From positions 178,512,104 to 178,576,103 of the forward strand of contig CM070873.1 in the NCBI GenBank assembly GCA_036365515.1: a stretch of DNA of 64,000 nt. Reading direction: 5' to 3'. The notes under the pieces are model-generated. The model searched no databases and was not told the origin of the DNA. It saw only the letters and a program-made list of their open reading frames with translations. This document shows positions 32,517-43,650 of this stretch, in pieces. Within the stretch, counting starts at the first letter, position 1. The number at the start of each line of letters is the position of its first letter. Source of the DNA: Torymus aiolomorphi. Lineage: Eukaryota > Arthropoda > Insecta > Hymenoptera > Torymidae. The position numbers and the translations under genes are program-made.

Positions 32517-33527
32517 TTAATTTTTATTAAAAACAAATATATAAAAAAACTTCAGGGCCTCACCCTTCTTCAACTGGCCCGGGAATACGATCGGCGCCCC
32601 TTGTGACGAGCTTGGTTGGGGCAATGTTTTGACTTTTTCACCCCAAGCTCGCCACACATGAAGCACCGGGGTGATTGCGTTACTGTCGAGCGCATCCCGG
32701 GCCGCTCGCTCTTCTTCGAGCGCCCTCCTAAGGCGCTCTTCTTCTTTTTGGAGACGGCGCTGGGCCTCTTCCTTGACCCGGCGCGCCGTCTCCTCCGCCT
32801 TTTCCCTGGCTCGCCTGGCCTCTTCCATGCGCTCCTGCGCACGAGCCAGGCGAGCCTCCTCCGCCTTTTGGAAGGCTGTGCGGCACAGCCTGGCGGCCCT
32901 GGCCTCTGCGGCGGCCGCGAGCTCTTCGCGCCGGCCTTGGGCCATTCCGACCCATTTGCCGGCTTGCCGCTCGCCGGCCTTACCGTGGCACTGGAGAAAG
33001 ACCTCCAGTGCGGCCAGGGCAGCGTCCTCCGCAGCGCGCGAGGACTTGCTGAGGCACCGCGCTTCCTCGAGGGCCTTCTCCACTGGGACCCAGGCCGCAC
33101 CGACTTCATCACTCGGTGCCCACTTGGGGGCCTGGGTCGGAGTACTCTCTATCCTTTCTTCGTCGGCCCGAGCCGCGCCGGCGTTTCCTTCCGGCGCCAT
33201 CTCTGAGGCTCGGACCGACGCCTCTTGTGAAAGCCGTTCTTCCCGGCTTTCCTGCTGCTCCTTCGGGGGACGAGGTCACCGAAGCGGACTGGGACCGGCC
33301 TCTGCCCAGGCCGGCTCCGAAGGTCCCTTTCTTGGCTTCGGCGCCTCTATCTCCTCGATCATGACGGTGGAGGGCTCTTCCTTTGGCTGGGGTGCCAGTG
33401 TCACAGCGTCGATGCCCTCCACGACCTGCTCCAAAAAATCGATGACGGCGGGGTCAGGATTGCACTGGATTAATCCAGCGATCACCTTCTTCGCCGTCTC
33501 CGCTATTTCGGGAGTCAGGCCTTGCAT
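32517..33527 (-). pseudogene. G2 ORF3, Ala/Glu/Arg-rich coiled-coil protein
   Basis: One reading frame of about 336 codons from an ATG at 33,527 to 32,517, interrupted by a single in-frame TGA at 33,276-33,278. The frame stays open on both sides, and an ATG at 33,198-33,200 could give a 227-residue product alone. The first part is acidic and Pro-rich (MQGLTPEIAETAKKVIAGL). The second part is a long heptad-like helix: AEARAARLCRTAFQKAEEAR, then a run of Glu, Arg and Ala, ending near LDSNAITPVLHVW. No signal peptide, membrane segment or zinc finger is seen, so it is not an envelope protein. It lies between integrase and the 3' LTR. I do not recognise the family; a structural or accessory role is only a guess. 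Confidence 0.65.
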
Positions 33528-33629
33528 GTCCTGAAACAGGTAAATCGATCCCGGGGAGGAGTGAGATTGAGGACTGGAGAATTAAGACGAACACAGGTTA
33601 GTACGTACGACACAAGTTGGACGGCACAA

Positions 33630-34604
33630 TTATTGCTTTTTATACGCTCGGGTTCTACGAGGACTAATTAGTCCGGCATCAGCAGGTACGGGCTTCTTCT
33701 TCGAACCCTTTGGCCTCCCTGGGCCTCGCTTGGGTGCTGTTGGACCGGCCACACGCATAGGCCGGCCATCGCTCGCACGCTTTCCTGGCCTAACTAATAG
33801 CGCGGTCTTACGAGGTGGGCCGCGCCTCTTAGCCGTCGCCCGGGGCTGTACATTCCCCCGGCTAACTCTGTGTCCCTCTGACGTGTTCCGTTCGGCTGAA
33901 GAGTCCCTCGCTGGTAGCGCCTGGGCTACTTCTGCTGAGACGTATCTCTTGAGTTGCTGCGCATGGACGGGACGTATCGTTCGACCATCCTCACCTTGGA
34001 TCTCATAGGTGTTTTCGCCTAGAATATTCACAATCGTGTAGGGCCCCGCGTACTTCGGGGCTAATTTGGCAGAAATCCCCTCAGCTGCTGAGGATAGTAC
34101 CTTATTCTCTCTCCATACACGATCGCCTAGACAGAATTCTGGAGGTCGACGATGAGCGTCATAATATTTGGCTTGTCTCGCCTGCTCCGCTTGCGCGTCG
34201 GCCGCCGCCCGAACGTGCAATTCGCGGAGCTTGTCCATACGTACCACCCAATTGTTTATCGCCTCTTGCTGCCCTTGCTCTTCGGCTAACCTGTCTTCCT
34301 CCCGCCTTAGTGTCTTCGGTGGGTCAGGTTGTCGGCCGTAAATGAGCATGGCAGGACTTATCTTTGTGGAGCTGTGTTCGGCAGTATTGTACGCGAACGC
34401 CAGCTCATTCAGTTTCTCATCCCAGGACCGGTGATTTTCCTCTGCGTAAGACATAATCATTGTCTTCACCGTTCGATTCACACGCTCGACAGGATTGGCC
34501 TGAGGGTGATACGGAGGTGTAAACGTGTGATGCACGTTTCTCTCCTTTAAGAATGCCTCTAATGGTGCATTTTTAAATTCAGTCCCATTGTCTGAGAGAA
34601 ACAC
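33630..34604 (-). pseudogene. G2 integrase, C-terminal part with AT-hook-like tail
   Basis: Continues the integrase after an in-frame TGA at 34,632-34,634, in the same frame. It carries the second catalytic Asp (LSDNGTEFKN) and the Glu (PPYHPQANPVERVNR), then a GPY-type module (YAGPYTIVNILGENTYEI). The last 100 residues are very basic: RRGPPRKTALLVRPGKR and KRGPGRPKGSKKK resemble AT-hooks, which bind AT-rich minor groove. The first M of this frame follows the stop; only the upstream frame gives a full integrase. Confidence 0.87.
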
Positions 34605-34631
34605 CTCCGGGACTCCGAATCGCAGACATAC

Positions 34632-36251
34632 TCACTCGTTGAGTCCCTTAATTACCGATTTACCATCTGCCCTTTTTATCGGAATTACTTCAATCCAGCG
34701 TGTGAACAAGTCCTGGAATATGAGAATGTATTCGTGGCCGTGCGTGGTTTTTGGGAGGGGCCCCATAATGTCGCTGGCCACGATTTGCCATGGACGCTCT
34801 GTAATTCGGCGTCCCATGAATCCTGTTGGAGCGCGCTGTTCGACTTTGCACTGCTGGCAAATTTGGCACTGGCTCACGTATCTGGCTACATCACGAGACA
34901 TGTGTGGCCAATAATACTTCCGCTTTACTCTTTCTAGCGTTTTCTCGCGGCCCGAGTGCCCAGCAGTTGGAAAGTCATGGCATTCTCTCAGTACTTCGCG
35001 TCGCTTTTCGTGAGGGACTGCTAACTTCCATGCATCATCGTCGCCGAGAGACTCGTCTATGACTTCATCAGGTTCGTACTTGTACAGTCCCCCCGCCAGC
35101 TTGAACGTGGGGAAGTCTCGCGGCCGCTGTTGAACCTCTTTCACAATTTCGAGGTACCATTGGTCGTTTGTATCGCGTTCGAGCTCTAACGCGGCGACCG
35201 CTGGCTCCTCTTCCTCGAACATCCGCGAAAGGGCATCTGGGACATTGTTCAAAGAGCCCTTTCGGTGTTCGACTGTGAAACTGTGGTTTTGTAGTTCCAA
35301 AGCCCATCTTGCTAACCTGCCTGATGGGTTTCGGAGATCACGGAGCCACTTCAAGCTGCTATGATCCGTGATGACCTTGAAGTCATAGGCCTCTATATAC
35401 GGACGGAACTTTTTGATTGCCCAGAGAATTGCTAGACACTCTCGTTCCGTCACGCTATAATTCTTCTCGGCCGCGCTCAGAGTTCGACTAGCGAACTCTA
35501 GGACTCTTTCGTTGCCGTCTATTATCTGGTATAGCACCGCTCCAAGTCCTGTAACGCTCGCATCAGTTTGCACCACGAACTGTGCGTTAGATACCGGTCT
35601 GTGGAGAATCGGTGCAGAAGCAACTAGCGCTTTTAGCTTTTGGAAGGCCTCTTCTTGTGCCGTTGACCACTCGTATTTCCGATCCTTTTTCGTTAGTTCG
35701 GTCAGTGGTTCAGCAATTGTGGCGAAGTTTGATAAAATCTTTCTATACCACGAGGCCATTCCTAGGAAGCGTCTCAGCTGATGGAGGTTTTTCGGCACCG
35801 GATATTCCATAATGGGCTTTATTTTCTCGGGGTCTGGTTTAAAACCATCCCTATTTACTATGACCCCGAGATATTGGACCTCATCGCGACAGAAGACACT
35901 CTTCTCGCGATTTATTGTGAGGCCCGCGTCCTTTTTCCTATCTAGAACTCTTTTTAGAACCTTTTTATGCTCCTCGAATGTTTCTGTGACTATTATTATG
36001 TCATCGAGATACGAGTAAGCAAAAGGTTCGAGTTCGGGGCCGATGACTTTGTCAATCAGCCTCTGGAAGGACGTTCCGGCATACGAAAGACCGTAGGGCA
36101 TTCTTGTAAATTGAAATAACCCTTTGCCTGGCACGGTGAAGGCCGTAGTCTCTTTGGACTCCGGATTTAGTGGTATTTGGTGGTACGCACTACTTAAATC
36201 CAACGTGGATATGTATCGCGCTTTCTGCAGTTTGCTTAAGATACTCTCCAT
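34632..36251 (-). pseudogene. G2 reverse transcriptase, RNase H and integrase N-terminal part
   Basis: 539 residues in the main pol frame. Reverse transcriptase: LDLSSAYHQIPL near residue 18 and YSYLDDIIIV at 80-89, with the active site intact. RNase H, about 205-330: QTDASVTGLG, ERECLAILWA, TDHSSLKWL. Integrase zinc domain near 425-470: HDFPTAGHSGREKT and CQICQQCK. The first catalytic Asp is in VASDIMGPLPK. The frame ends at a TGA within integrase. Upstream it overlaps the preceding frame by about 60 bp near 36,190-36,251, where a frameshift lies. Confidence 0.9.
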
Positions 36252-37079
36252 GTATGTGTAACGGGTATGCGTCTGGCCTTGACGCTGCGTTCACTTTTCT
36301 GAAGTCCACACAGAAACGGAACTTCCCGTTGGACTTGCGTACCATTACCACAGGGCTTGACCAGCCGCTTGTCGAAGGTTCTATTATACCCGCGAGTAGG
36401 ATTTCCTCCACCTGCTTGTGCATCTCTTCCTCGAGTTTTCGAGATACTGGGTAGTACTTCTGTTTTATGGGTCTTGTGGAGCCGACGTCTACTGCATGCT
36501 CAACCCACGAAGTACACCCTAATGGTGCCAGGCCGTTTCCCATCAGCTCAGCTACTAAAGCTTCCGCTTCTTTGCGCTGCTCTTCTGTTGGGTCCGCCAA
36601 CCCTATAGCTGATACGGACACGGTATTATTGGCGGTTATGGAGGCTACTTCTAACTTTACGCTTGCATCATCATCTTTGAGATGCAGCGTATTGTCAGTG
36701 GGGTCTAAGACGGCGCTAAACTTCTTAATGAAGTTCACCCCAAGTAGCACTCCGTGTCTAGGTCTGGCATGATTGCGACGCGCACATCCTTGCACACGCC
36801 TGCCACGACCATGGGTAGATACACATAGCCAACCACTGCTATGCTCTGCCCATTAGCTACCCGTGCCGTTAGGCCGCTGGCCGGGATTAATTCTTTTCCA
36901 CAGGCTGTAGCGAGCTGTAAGCCGATGGAATTCATCCCAGTCCAGGAAGCTCCAGTATCGAAGAGTGCCCGTAGCCTGTAGCCGGCTACACCTACTTGAA
37001 GCCACCATCGCGAGCATGTTTCCTGGTTATCTTCGTTCTGCTGAGTCGCGGGCACTTCTTCGCTCTCTCCTTCAGGCAA
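36190..37079 (-). pseudogene. G2 protease and reverse transcriptase N-terminal part
   Basis: Two overlapping frames. The first (37,079-36,735) has the aspartic protease site ALFDTGASWTGM and ends in DLDTECYLG. The reading continues in another frame (GVNFIKKFSAVLD) from about 36,740 to 36,190, so a frameshift lies near 36,737. The second part carries the start of reverse transcriptase: EEILLAGIIEPSTSGWSSPV, then FRFCVDFRKVNAASRPDAYP. A second frameshift follows near 36,200-36,250. Confidence 0.87.
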
Positions 37080-39394
37080 TTGGACCGAGAGTTACCCTCG
37101 GTCGCTGATGTGAGAGCTGGGGGCGGGCGGGTGGCCGTGTTTACCTGCCCCCTTGGCCGTTTCCCTGCTGGTTTCCGGCAGCATTGGGGTTGCGGGCGCT
37201 TCCCCTTTGCTCGTTGCCGTAACCCCTTCGGTACTCTGGCCTTTGTGGAGGTCCATTACTCCTTGGACTTGGCGGCCTAGCCTGGTGGGTCGCGCTACTA
37301 CCCCCACTAGGCTGATTATTACTTTGCCCGCCTTCCCGCTGCCTGTTCTCCCAATTATTCTTTTTCTTGGGCTTCTTGAACGACTGTGGGTTTGGCGTTT
37401 GCCCACTATTTCCGTCGGTGCCTTTCTTTGTCAAGCTTGACAAACACTCGGCCATCACCCGACGGAACATAGCCTCGAGGCTTTCTCGAGGCTCCTGCTG
37501 TTGTTGCCCCATCGCCACCACTCCTGGATTCTGCTTTTTCCGCTGATCCGTGGTTGGCTCTGTAGGTACGTAGGCAAACTCTGGCAAGTAAGTGCCCTCT
37601 GGCGGTGGTGGCGAGTGATACACCTTATCTGCCGCGAGCGCTAATTCGGCCTCCCGGGCTAAATCCAGGAACCCTCGGTAATCCGTAATTTGATTACGCA
37701 TCACCATTTTTTGTAGTTCTGGCCGCATGTTCCGGTGCAACATGTCCAATTGTTGGGGCATGCTAGGCACCGGAACTAACTTGAGAATCAAGGTTGCAGA
37801 TTCACTACGTAATCTCTCGTGAGTTCGTTTCTGCCTTGAGTCCTCGCGTTTATCTCCGCTAGGATTCGCTGTTGATGGCCCCTGTCACCGCCATACATGT
37901 GTATTATGGCCTCTTGGAAGTCTTGCCAAAATCGCCACGTATGACGGTTACTCCTATACCAGGTGGCCGCTACTCCACTCAGGAGCTCTGACAATGACGA
38001 GAGTACTTCGTCGTACGTCAGATTTGCTAGAGCTCGACATTCCTCTACTCTCGTGAGGAATAACTCGACGCTCTGCTCCTTCAAGGACCCAGAGAACTTG
38101 ATGTGCCATTTCCTTACGATTTGGCCAACATCACGGTTCATCTGTTGAGGCACGTACGTCTGCCTCGTAGACTGGTCCAGTGTAGCGCTCACCCCCGCCT
38201 GACGCTGTCTAGGATTTCTTCCGCTATTCCTCCTAGCGTCCCTTGGCGATTCAGTATTGGGGCTGCTGCTGTCAAAATTCACATATGTGAACGTGTCCTG
38301 AAAGTTCACATGTGGTGATCCTCGTCCCCTGCCCGCACTCGGTAGTTGGACTCCCTCCAAGCGCGTGCTTGAGGGTGGGTGCGAGCTTCTTGGAGTATTT
38401 GCACACTTTCTTTGAGCTCTTCCACCTCTTTGACGAGTCTATGGATCACCGACAGCAGCTGTTCTGAAACTACGTTATCTCCCACAGCAATCCCTGCGGT
38501 ACGCTGTTCCCCCGCACTTGGCCACTCAAAACTCTGTGGCTGCGGTGGACTTCGCGTTTGCTGCCAGAACGCGTGCTGCCCTTTTTGTGCCGACAACGAC
38601 TCTTGTTCTTGACTCCGCCGGAATTGTCGTTGCCTGCGCTGCTCTTCTAGCAACGCCTGCTGTCGCTGCTGCTCTTGATGCTTTCGCTGTTGCTGCCGCT
38701 GCTGCTCCTGCTGTTGTTGCTGTTGCTGCCGTCGCTGCTGCTCCATCTGCTGCTGCTGTTGCATTTGTTGCTGCTGCATTTGCTGCTGCTGCATTTGCTG
38801 CTGTTGCAGTTGCTGCTGCTGCATTTGCTGCTGCTGCATTTGCTGCTGCTGCAGTTGTTGCTGTTGAAGCTGTTGCTGTTGGAGCTGTCCCTCGGCTTCG
38901 GCTGGAGATGTCCCGGTGGGTGCTGCAGAGCTCAATATCTCTGTCCCGGAACCCTCCTGGCCGTTTGCCTCATCCGCTGGCTCCACCACTGCATTATGTG
39001 CTTGTTGTGGAGCGTTCATCCTCCGAGACTCCGAGAGTTTTTGCATCACTATCGGGTCATCAAGGAGCGTAATGAACAGGTGCGGTTGGTCTGGATCAGT
39101 ATTGGGATCCACAATAGTCGACCCAGATTTGTTCATCAACGTTAAGTCGATGAACGCCCTTCGGGACTGCTCGCGTTTAGCAAACGCTTGCTTCTCCGAC
39201 AGCTCCGGCTCTGGCACGAAATCGGCGGCACTGTAATCGCCCATAAGCCACTTGATCGTTGTCAGCATATTCACTGATTGCAGATCTGACTGCTGCAGAC
39301 CAAGGGCTTGCATGGCCTCGATAATTTCCTCTTCGGGCTGTGTATACGCCCAATTGAGTATCGCAGATTCCGCAAACTGCGATGATCGGGCCAT
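37080..39394 (-). pseudogene. G2 gag, with long polyglutamine stretch
   Basis: The best start is the ATG at 39,394 (MARSSQFAESAILNWAY); the frame is open further upstream only through a TTG. The first frame runs to 38,306 and includes a Gln/Met-rich stretch at about 38,640-38,890. The second frame, 38,360-37,788, has the capsid-like part (GQIVRKWHIKFSGSLKEQ, ATWYRSNRHTWRFWQDF). The third frame, 37,791-37,141, ends in an Arg/Gly/Asn-rich tail. Two frameshifts, near 38,355 and 37,795, separate these parts. No CCHC knuckle is visible; the basic Gly-rich tail may take over nucleic acid binding. It would form the particle shell of the element. Confidence 0.8.
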
Positions 39395-40356
39395 GGTGTC
39401 AATTGGCTGTGCGCTTCCCCACGAACTTATTTTACTAGCGCGAGTAGTATCCGGATTGATGGCAGAGAGAGTTTGCCTTTTCAACCCATGAGCTAGCTTT
39501 TTCAATGCGAACCCGGGTTACTTTCTAAGAGCTACGGCAGTTGCTCTTAACCTCGATAATCTACGAGGATTTCCCGTATGCGGCTCTAAAAAAAAAATAA
39601 AAGCTATTTCTGTAAGTAATTACGATTTGTAATTAATTACGCTCCACTACTCGCACTTGTAATTTTAAAATAAATATATGTGAAAAAAAATATATATATA
39701 TGTGTCAAAACGGACAATATCACCAAAAACACAAAAAAATAAATACAATTGTCACCTAAAAAAAAATAAAAACAATTTTTAAGTTCGAGGGGATTTTTGC
39801 GCTCGAGTTTTTACTCGGGCGCACAGTCAACTTTTTGTTCCGAGAGTGCTTGCCGACTTTCTCTCGATCTTCTTCTAACTGCACGATAAAAGAAAAAAAA
39901 ATTTTATTTTTCGTCCAAAAAAAAATAATTCGTATCGGAAATACGAGAGAACGAGAAGAAAAAAAAATTTTCGAGACGAGAAAAAAAATTAATTAAAAAA
40001 ATTAATTATCGCTAAAAAAAAAATTTTGTCGTTAAAAAATTAATTGTTATTAAAAAACTTTAATTGTTAACAATAATTCCTGAACGCTCCAAAAATTCCG
40101 CGATCAATATCTCTCCTCGTCGGCACACTAGGTCGAGGGTTATTGGCTATCGCACGCCTAACCTCTCGACCGCACTCTCGCAACAGCACGGCTGTGTCAC
40201 GCACACGCACACACGCGCCTACGAGCTGCGGCACGAAGAGCCTTTGTTTGCAGCTTACGCTCAGCTACGCTGCTGAGCTTCTTCGCGCCAAGCTTCGCTG
40301 CGAATCACGTACGCGTCGCAGGTCCTTCTCCACCCCCAAAACGTTGTTGCGCCAGT
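39395..40356 (-). other. G2 leader
   Basis: Untranslated leader between the LTR and the gag ATG. On the plus strand it has many A-rich runs (about 39,580-40,060), giving poly-T in the transcript sense. No supported gene. Confidence 0.7.
40336..40354 (-). promoter_or_regulatory. G2 primer binding site
   Basis: On the minus strand TGGCGCAACAACGTTTTGGG begins two bases after the LTR. The leading TGG is the complement of a tRNA CCA end. I cannot name the tRNA with confidence. Confidence 0.6.
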
Positions 40357-41431
40357 TGTAACGGGATGGCTAGTGGGGGAAAATCCCAACAAGCCACAGG
40401 CCAGCGATGCCCTAGAACACGGTGCCGCGGGTGTCAGACTAAAATGACTTGCCCGGAGATCTGCTCCTGAAATCCCGAAAACAACGCGAAGATCGCACAC
40501 AAACTTCGCTTTCCAACTAATTGGATCGCTGAGTGAAAAGCGCGCGCTCGAAGAGTAAAGCGCGCGGCCGCTATGCTCAGATATGAAAACGACCGGCGGA
40601 GTCGTTTTCCCGCGGAGGCGGCGGTATCCGGGAGAAGGACAGGTTGTAATGAACAACGCGACGAGTAACTAGATATCACAATATATTCACAATCACTAAT
40701 CTCTACAAGCACAACGCACGTGCTGATTATAACAAAGAGTTAGTTCGCGCGCGACCGTTAATATTCAAACGCGCGAACTACACGGCGCGCGGCGAAGCTG
40801 CTAATTTCGCGCGCGGTGTTAAAGTACGGCGGGCTGACACACACCCCCACGTACACGGCACAGAAGGCTTGCACGGGGCGATTTCCGTGCGAGCCTTTAC
40901 AATGAACCCGCGAGAGGAGAGTAGAAAACTTACGTTAGGAAGGAGCAGCCGGTGCACTCGACTCTCTCTCTCGCTCCCTGTCGTTCGCACAGCAGTTGCG
41001 CTCTCTCTCTCTCTCTCTTTCGCTGTATTGGGTCGGCAGGCGGGCTGGCTGTCGGCTCCTCGCTCGCAGGCTCGTTCTGCTCGTGGCACAAGCTACGCGG
41101 TATCGCTCTCTCTCTGTCTCTCTTGTGCGCGCCTCCACTATTTGCGGCGCCTCCACTACACTCGCGGGGTCTCACAAAACGATCGAACGGCGTGGACAAG
41201 TAAGCTCACGAAGAACGGAGGAGATCCTACTTGCGCGACGGCAGACACGAAGATGGCTCCCTTTTCTCGCGGGAACCAGTTAGCAGCTTCGCGGCGGATG
41301 ACGGGCATTTTACGCGTCGCGAGACCGATTCGCTACACGCGGCGCGCCTCGATTCGGCTGCGCAGGAGTTGCGCGCGCGCGCTCACTACCTTCGCGCGGT
41401 AGATTAGAATCGCGGCTAGACACGCGTTACA
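40357..41431 (-). repeat. G2 5' LTR (coding orientation)
   Basis: 1,075 bp with intact TGTAAC and GTTACA ends. Followed on the plus strand by the target duplicate AAGG and the resumed palindrome arm. Confidence 0.95.
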
Positions 41432-42549
41432 AAGGATATAAGAGAAAATGTAGGTAAAATATATGCGAATGACAAGCTGTGAGTGATAAATGCGATATTT
41501 TCTTATTAATCAGACTTTTACGGTTTAGTTATGTTCATAGTATTTTTTTCATTTATAAAGCAAATATAAAACTATTAGAAAAGATTGATTAAATAAGAAA
41601 ATCTGTTGATGTTTGTATAAGTGATGGAAGTTTCAATCGATTTAATCTTTTATACACCAATGATACAATTCAATAAAAAATCAAATAAAACAAATGTTAA
41701 AATGTTAAATTATCACATTCTCTCCATTTATTCTGCTTATTTATAGGTTATTTTACTTTTTCACAACATTTACAAATGAAAATTACTTTTTTTTATAAAT
41801 ACATTTTATGCCAGTAAACCATAAAAAAAATGTAAGTGAAACATATGTGAATGGCAAGCTATGTGTGGTGAATGCAATATTTTCTTATTAGTATATCAGT
41901 CTTTTATGGTTCAGTTATGTTTTTGGTCTCAATTTCTTTATGAAGCAAACAAGATACTAAGAAAAGAAGGATTAAACAAGAAAATTTGTTGAGGTCTGCA
42001 TATGTTATGGAATTGAAATTATATTTATTTATGATTAATAATAAATACATTTGAATTATTAATGCATACATACCAAAATCTGCATTTTTTAATATAATCA
42101 CAACTTTAAATACCCATAACTTTGGTCATACTTTGAAACCCATTCTGAACAAAAATTTGTATTAAATGCTACAAAACAAACTCAATTTTGAGTACGAGTG
42201 GTGAAAACTTGTCCTCGTCGAACTCATCTGTTTTGGATGATCATGATATAATACGTGTGAAAAATTACAAAGATACAGGGTTTCATTCTGAGAAAAATTC
42301 TATCTAATTCTACACACAATTTGTCAACTTTTTGCCAGGCAATGTGTTATACAAAAAGTTTCAAGTTTTTGAGATAAAAAATCATGAAAATTGCTAAAAT
42401 GATGAAAAATTGAAAATTTGCAAATTTTCATTTATTTATAACTTTTGAACATTACAATATTTTATTCTGAAAATTTTTTTCTGTGTTATTGACATAATTT
42501 TAAACAAATTTTTCCGGGTTTTGACAATTTTAAAATTTTGAGGTGTACA
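41432..42549. repeat. Right arm of the palindrome, segment 3
   Basis: Reverse complement of about 7,567-8,775, without the block of about 88 bp found in the left arm at 8,071-8,160. The outer end GGTGTACA at 42,542-42,549 mirrors TGTACACC at 7,567. Confidence 0.9.
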
Positions 42550-43644
42550 TATCACTTTCATCAAAACATTCAAGCAAATGTTTACGTAATATGGACATAT
42601 TGGGGCAATCTAAACAGTCACCCAAATAGCATCTATCGTGTGCATCATTACACATAATTGCTTGGATGCAATCGTGGTAGTTTTTAAGGGTCAATCTAGT
42701 ATCTTTTGTTAAATTTTCTAGATCCATAGCACTTAGCATGAGCTTTACGTTTTCGTGATGTACACACACACATACATTATGCGTACCACTACTTTCAACT
42801 AAAACACAATGTGGTGGCCTCAATTGTGTAAATTTAGTAAAATCAATATCAACGTGTTCATTTTCCTTTTCATATGAACTATACAGTTCATTTAAATTAC
42901 CATGCAGAATCTTTTTTGAACATGTTCTCTTTTACTATTGCTCTGCTTAACAGTTATGTAATCTTTTAAACTTGGCATAATTTGGTTTACATCATCTTTT
43001 TCATATAATGTTTTCACTGAATTTACAGTTTCAGCTGAAAGTAGTTAGCCACTTTTATTAGCAGATATTGAAAAAATTCCACTTTGAGCTATCAAATTTT
43101 TTGCTTCGCGAGCTTCCCGTTCAGTGCAAGCGAATTCTCGTATTAAGTCCCTACGAGCCCAAAACTCAGGCGCAAGGGTTAGTAACTGAATTCTCTCTTG
43201 CTTATTTGTTGATTCTGAAATTTTTTTCTTTATTTGTTCAAGAACTGCAACACCAGATTTATGTTACTTATCGTTACACACTATTTTACCTTTTTTAGCA
43301 TCAGCTGGAGGTAAACCTTATTTATGTTTGTAAATTTGGCGTTGACAGTTAGAACAAATTTTTGCTTTTTCTGGTACTAAGGGATATTCGCTTCTTAAAA
43401 GTGTTGGAAAGTCGATCAAATCTTTTATTTTATATGAATGGTGATCATTTTTATTTAAAGGATTTATGCATTTTAATTTCCAAGTTGAATCCATTTTAGT
43501 TGCTACAATAAACGAAAGAAATAACAAAACAAGAGTTACCGATGATTTAATCATCAAATACACGAAAGACACTATGAAATCCAAGTTTGATTGTATTGAC
43601 AGAAATTCGAAAAATTTTCGAAGAGGAATAAGATGAAAAGTCAT
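42530..43644 (-). pseudogene. Decayed transposon-associated gene of unknown family
   Basis: Coding-like pieces follow one another on the minus strand. 43,644-43,318 ends in EKAKICSNCQRQIYKHK. A piece at about 43,315-42,930 includes APEFWARRDLIREFACTERE and IMPSLKDYITVKQSNSK. 42,823-42,530 includes CVLVESSGTHNVCVCVHHEN and DRCYLGDCLDCPNMS. Stops lie near 43,318, 43,262 and 43,045, with a frameshift near 42,925. From memory this order (Cys pair, helical DNA-binding-like part, GTH-VCVC block, C-x4/5-C pairs) belongs to a multicopy family in cnidarian and arthropod genomes that looks mobile-element-encoded, but I cannot name it. The last codons lie within the outer end of the palindrome arm. Confidence 0.55.
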
Positions 43645-43650
43645 TGCAAT

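Larger units (their letters stand above)
31293..41431 (-). mobile_element. G2: Gypsy-type LTR retrotransposon with an extra coiled-coil ORF
   Basis: 10.1-kb element on the minus strand, flanked by AAGG at 31,289-31,292 and 41,432-41,435. Comparison with the intact left palindrome arm confirms the insertion point. LTRs have ends TGTAAC and GTTACA. Order in the coding direction: LTR, primer site, about 960-bp leader, gag, protease, reverse transcriptase, RNase H, integrase, ORF3, polypurine tract, LTR. LTRs differ at only a small percentage of sites by eye, yet gag and pol have several frame breaks. Confidence 0.93.

Noticed and set aside
32616..33534. Long plus-strand frames rich in Ser, Ala and Arg
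   Set aside because: Antisense shadow of the minus-strand coiled-coil ORF3, whose Glu/Ala/Arg codons give Ser/Ala/Arg on the opposite strand.
38518..39145. Plus-strand frames of poly-Ala and poly-Leu
   Set aside because: Antisense shadow of the polyglutamine codons of G2 gag.
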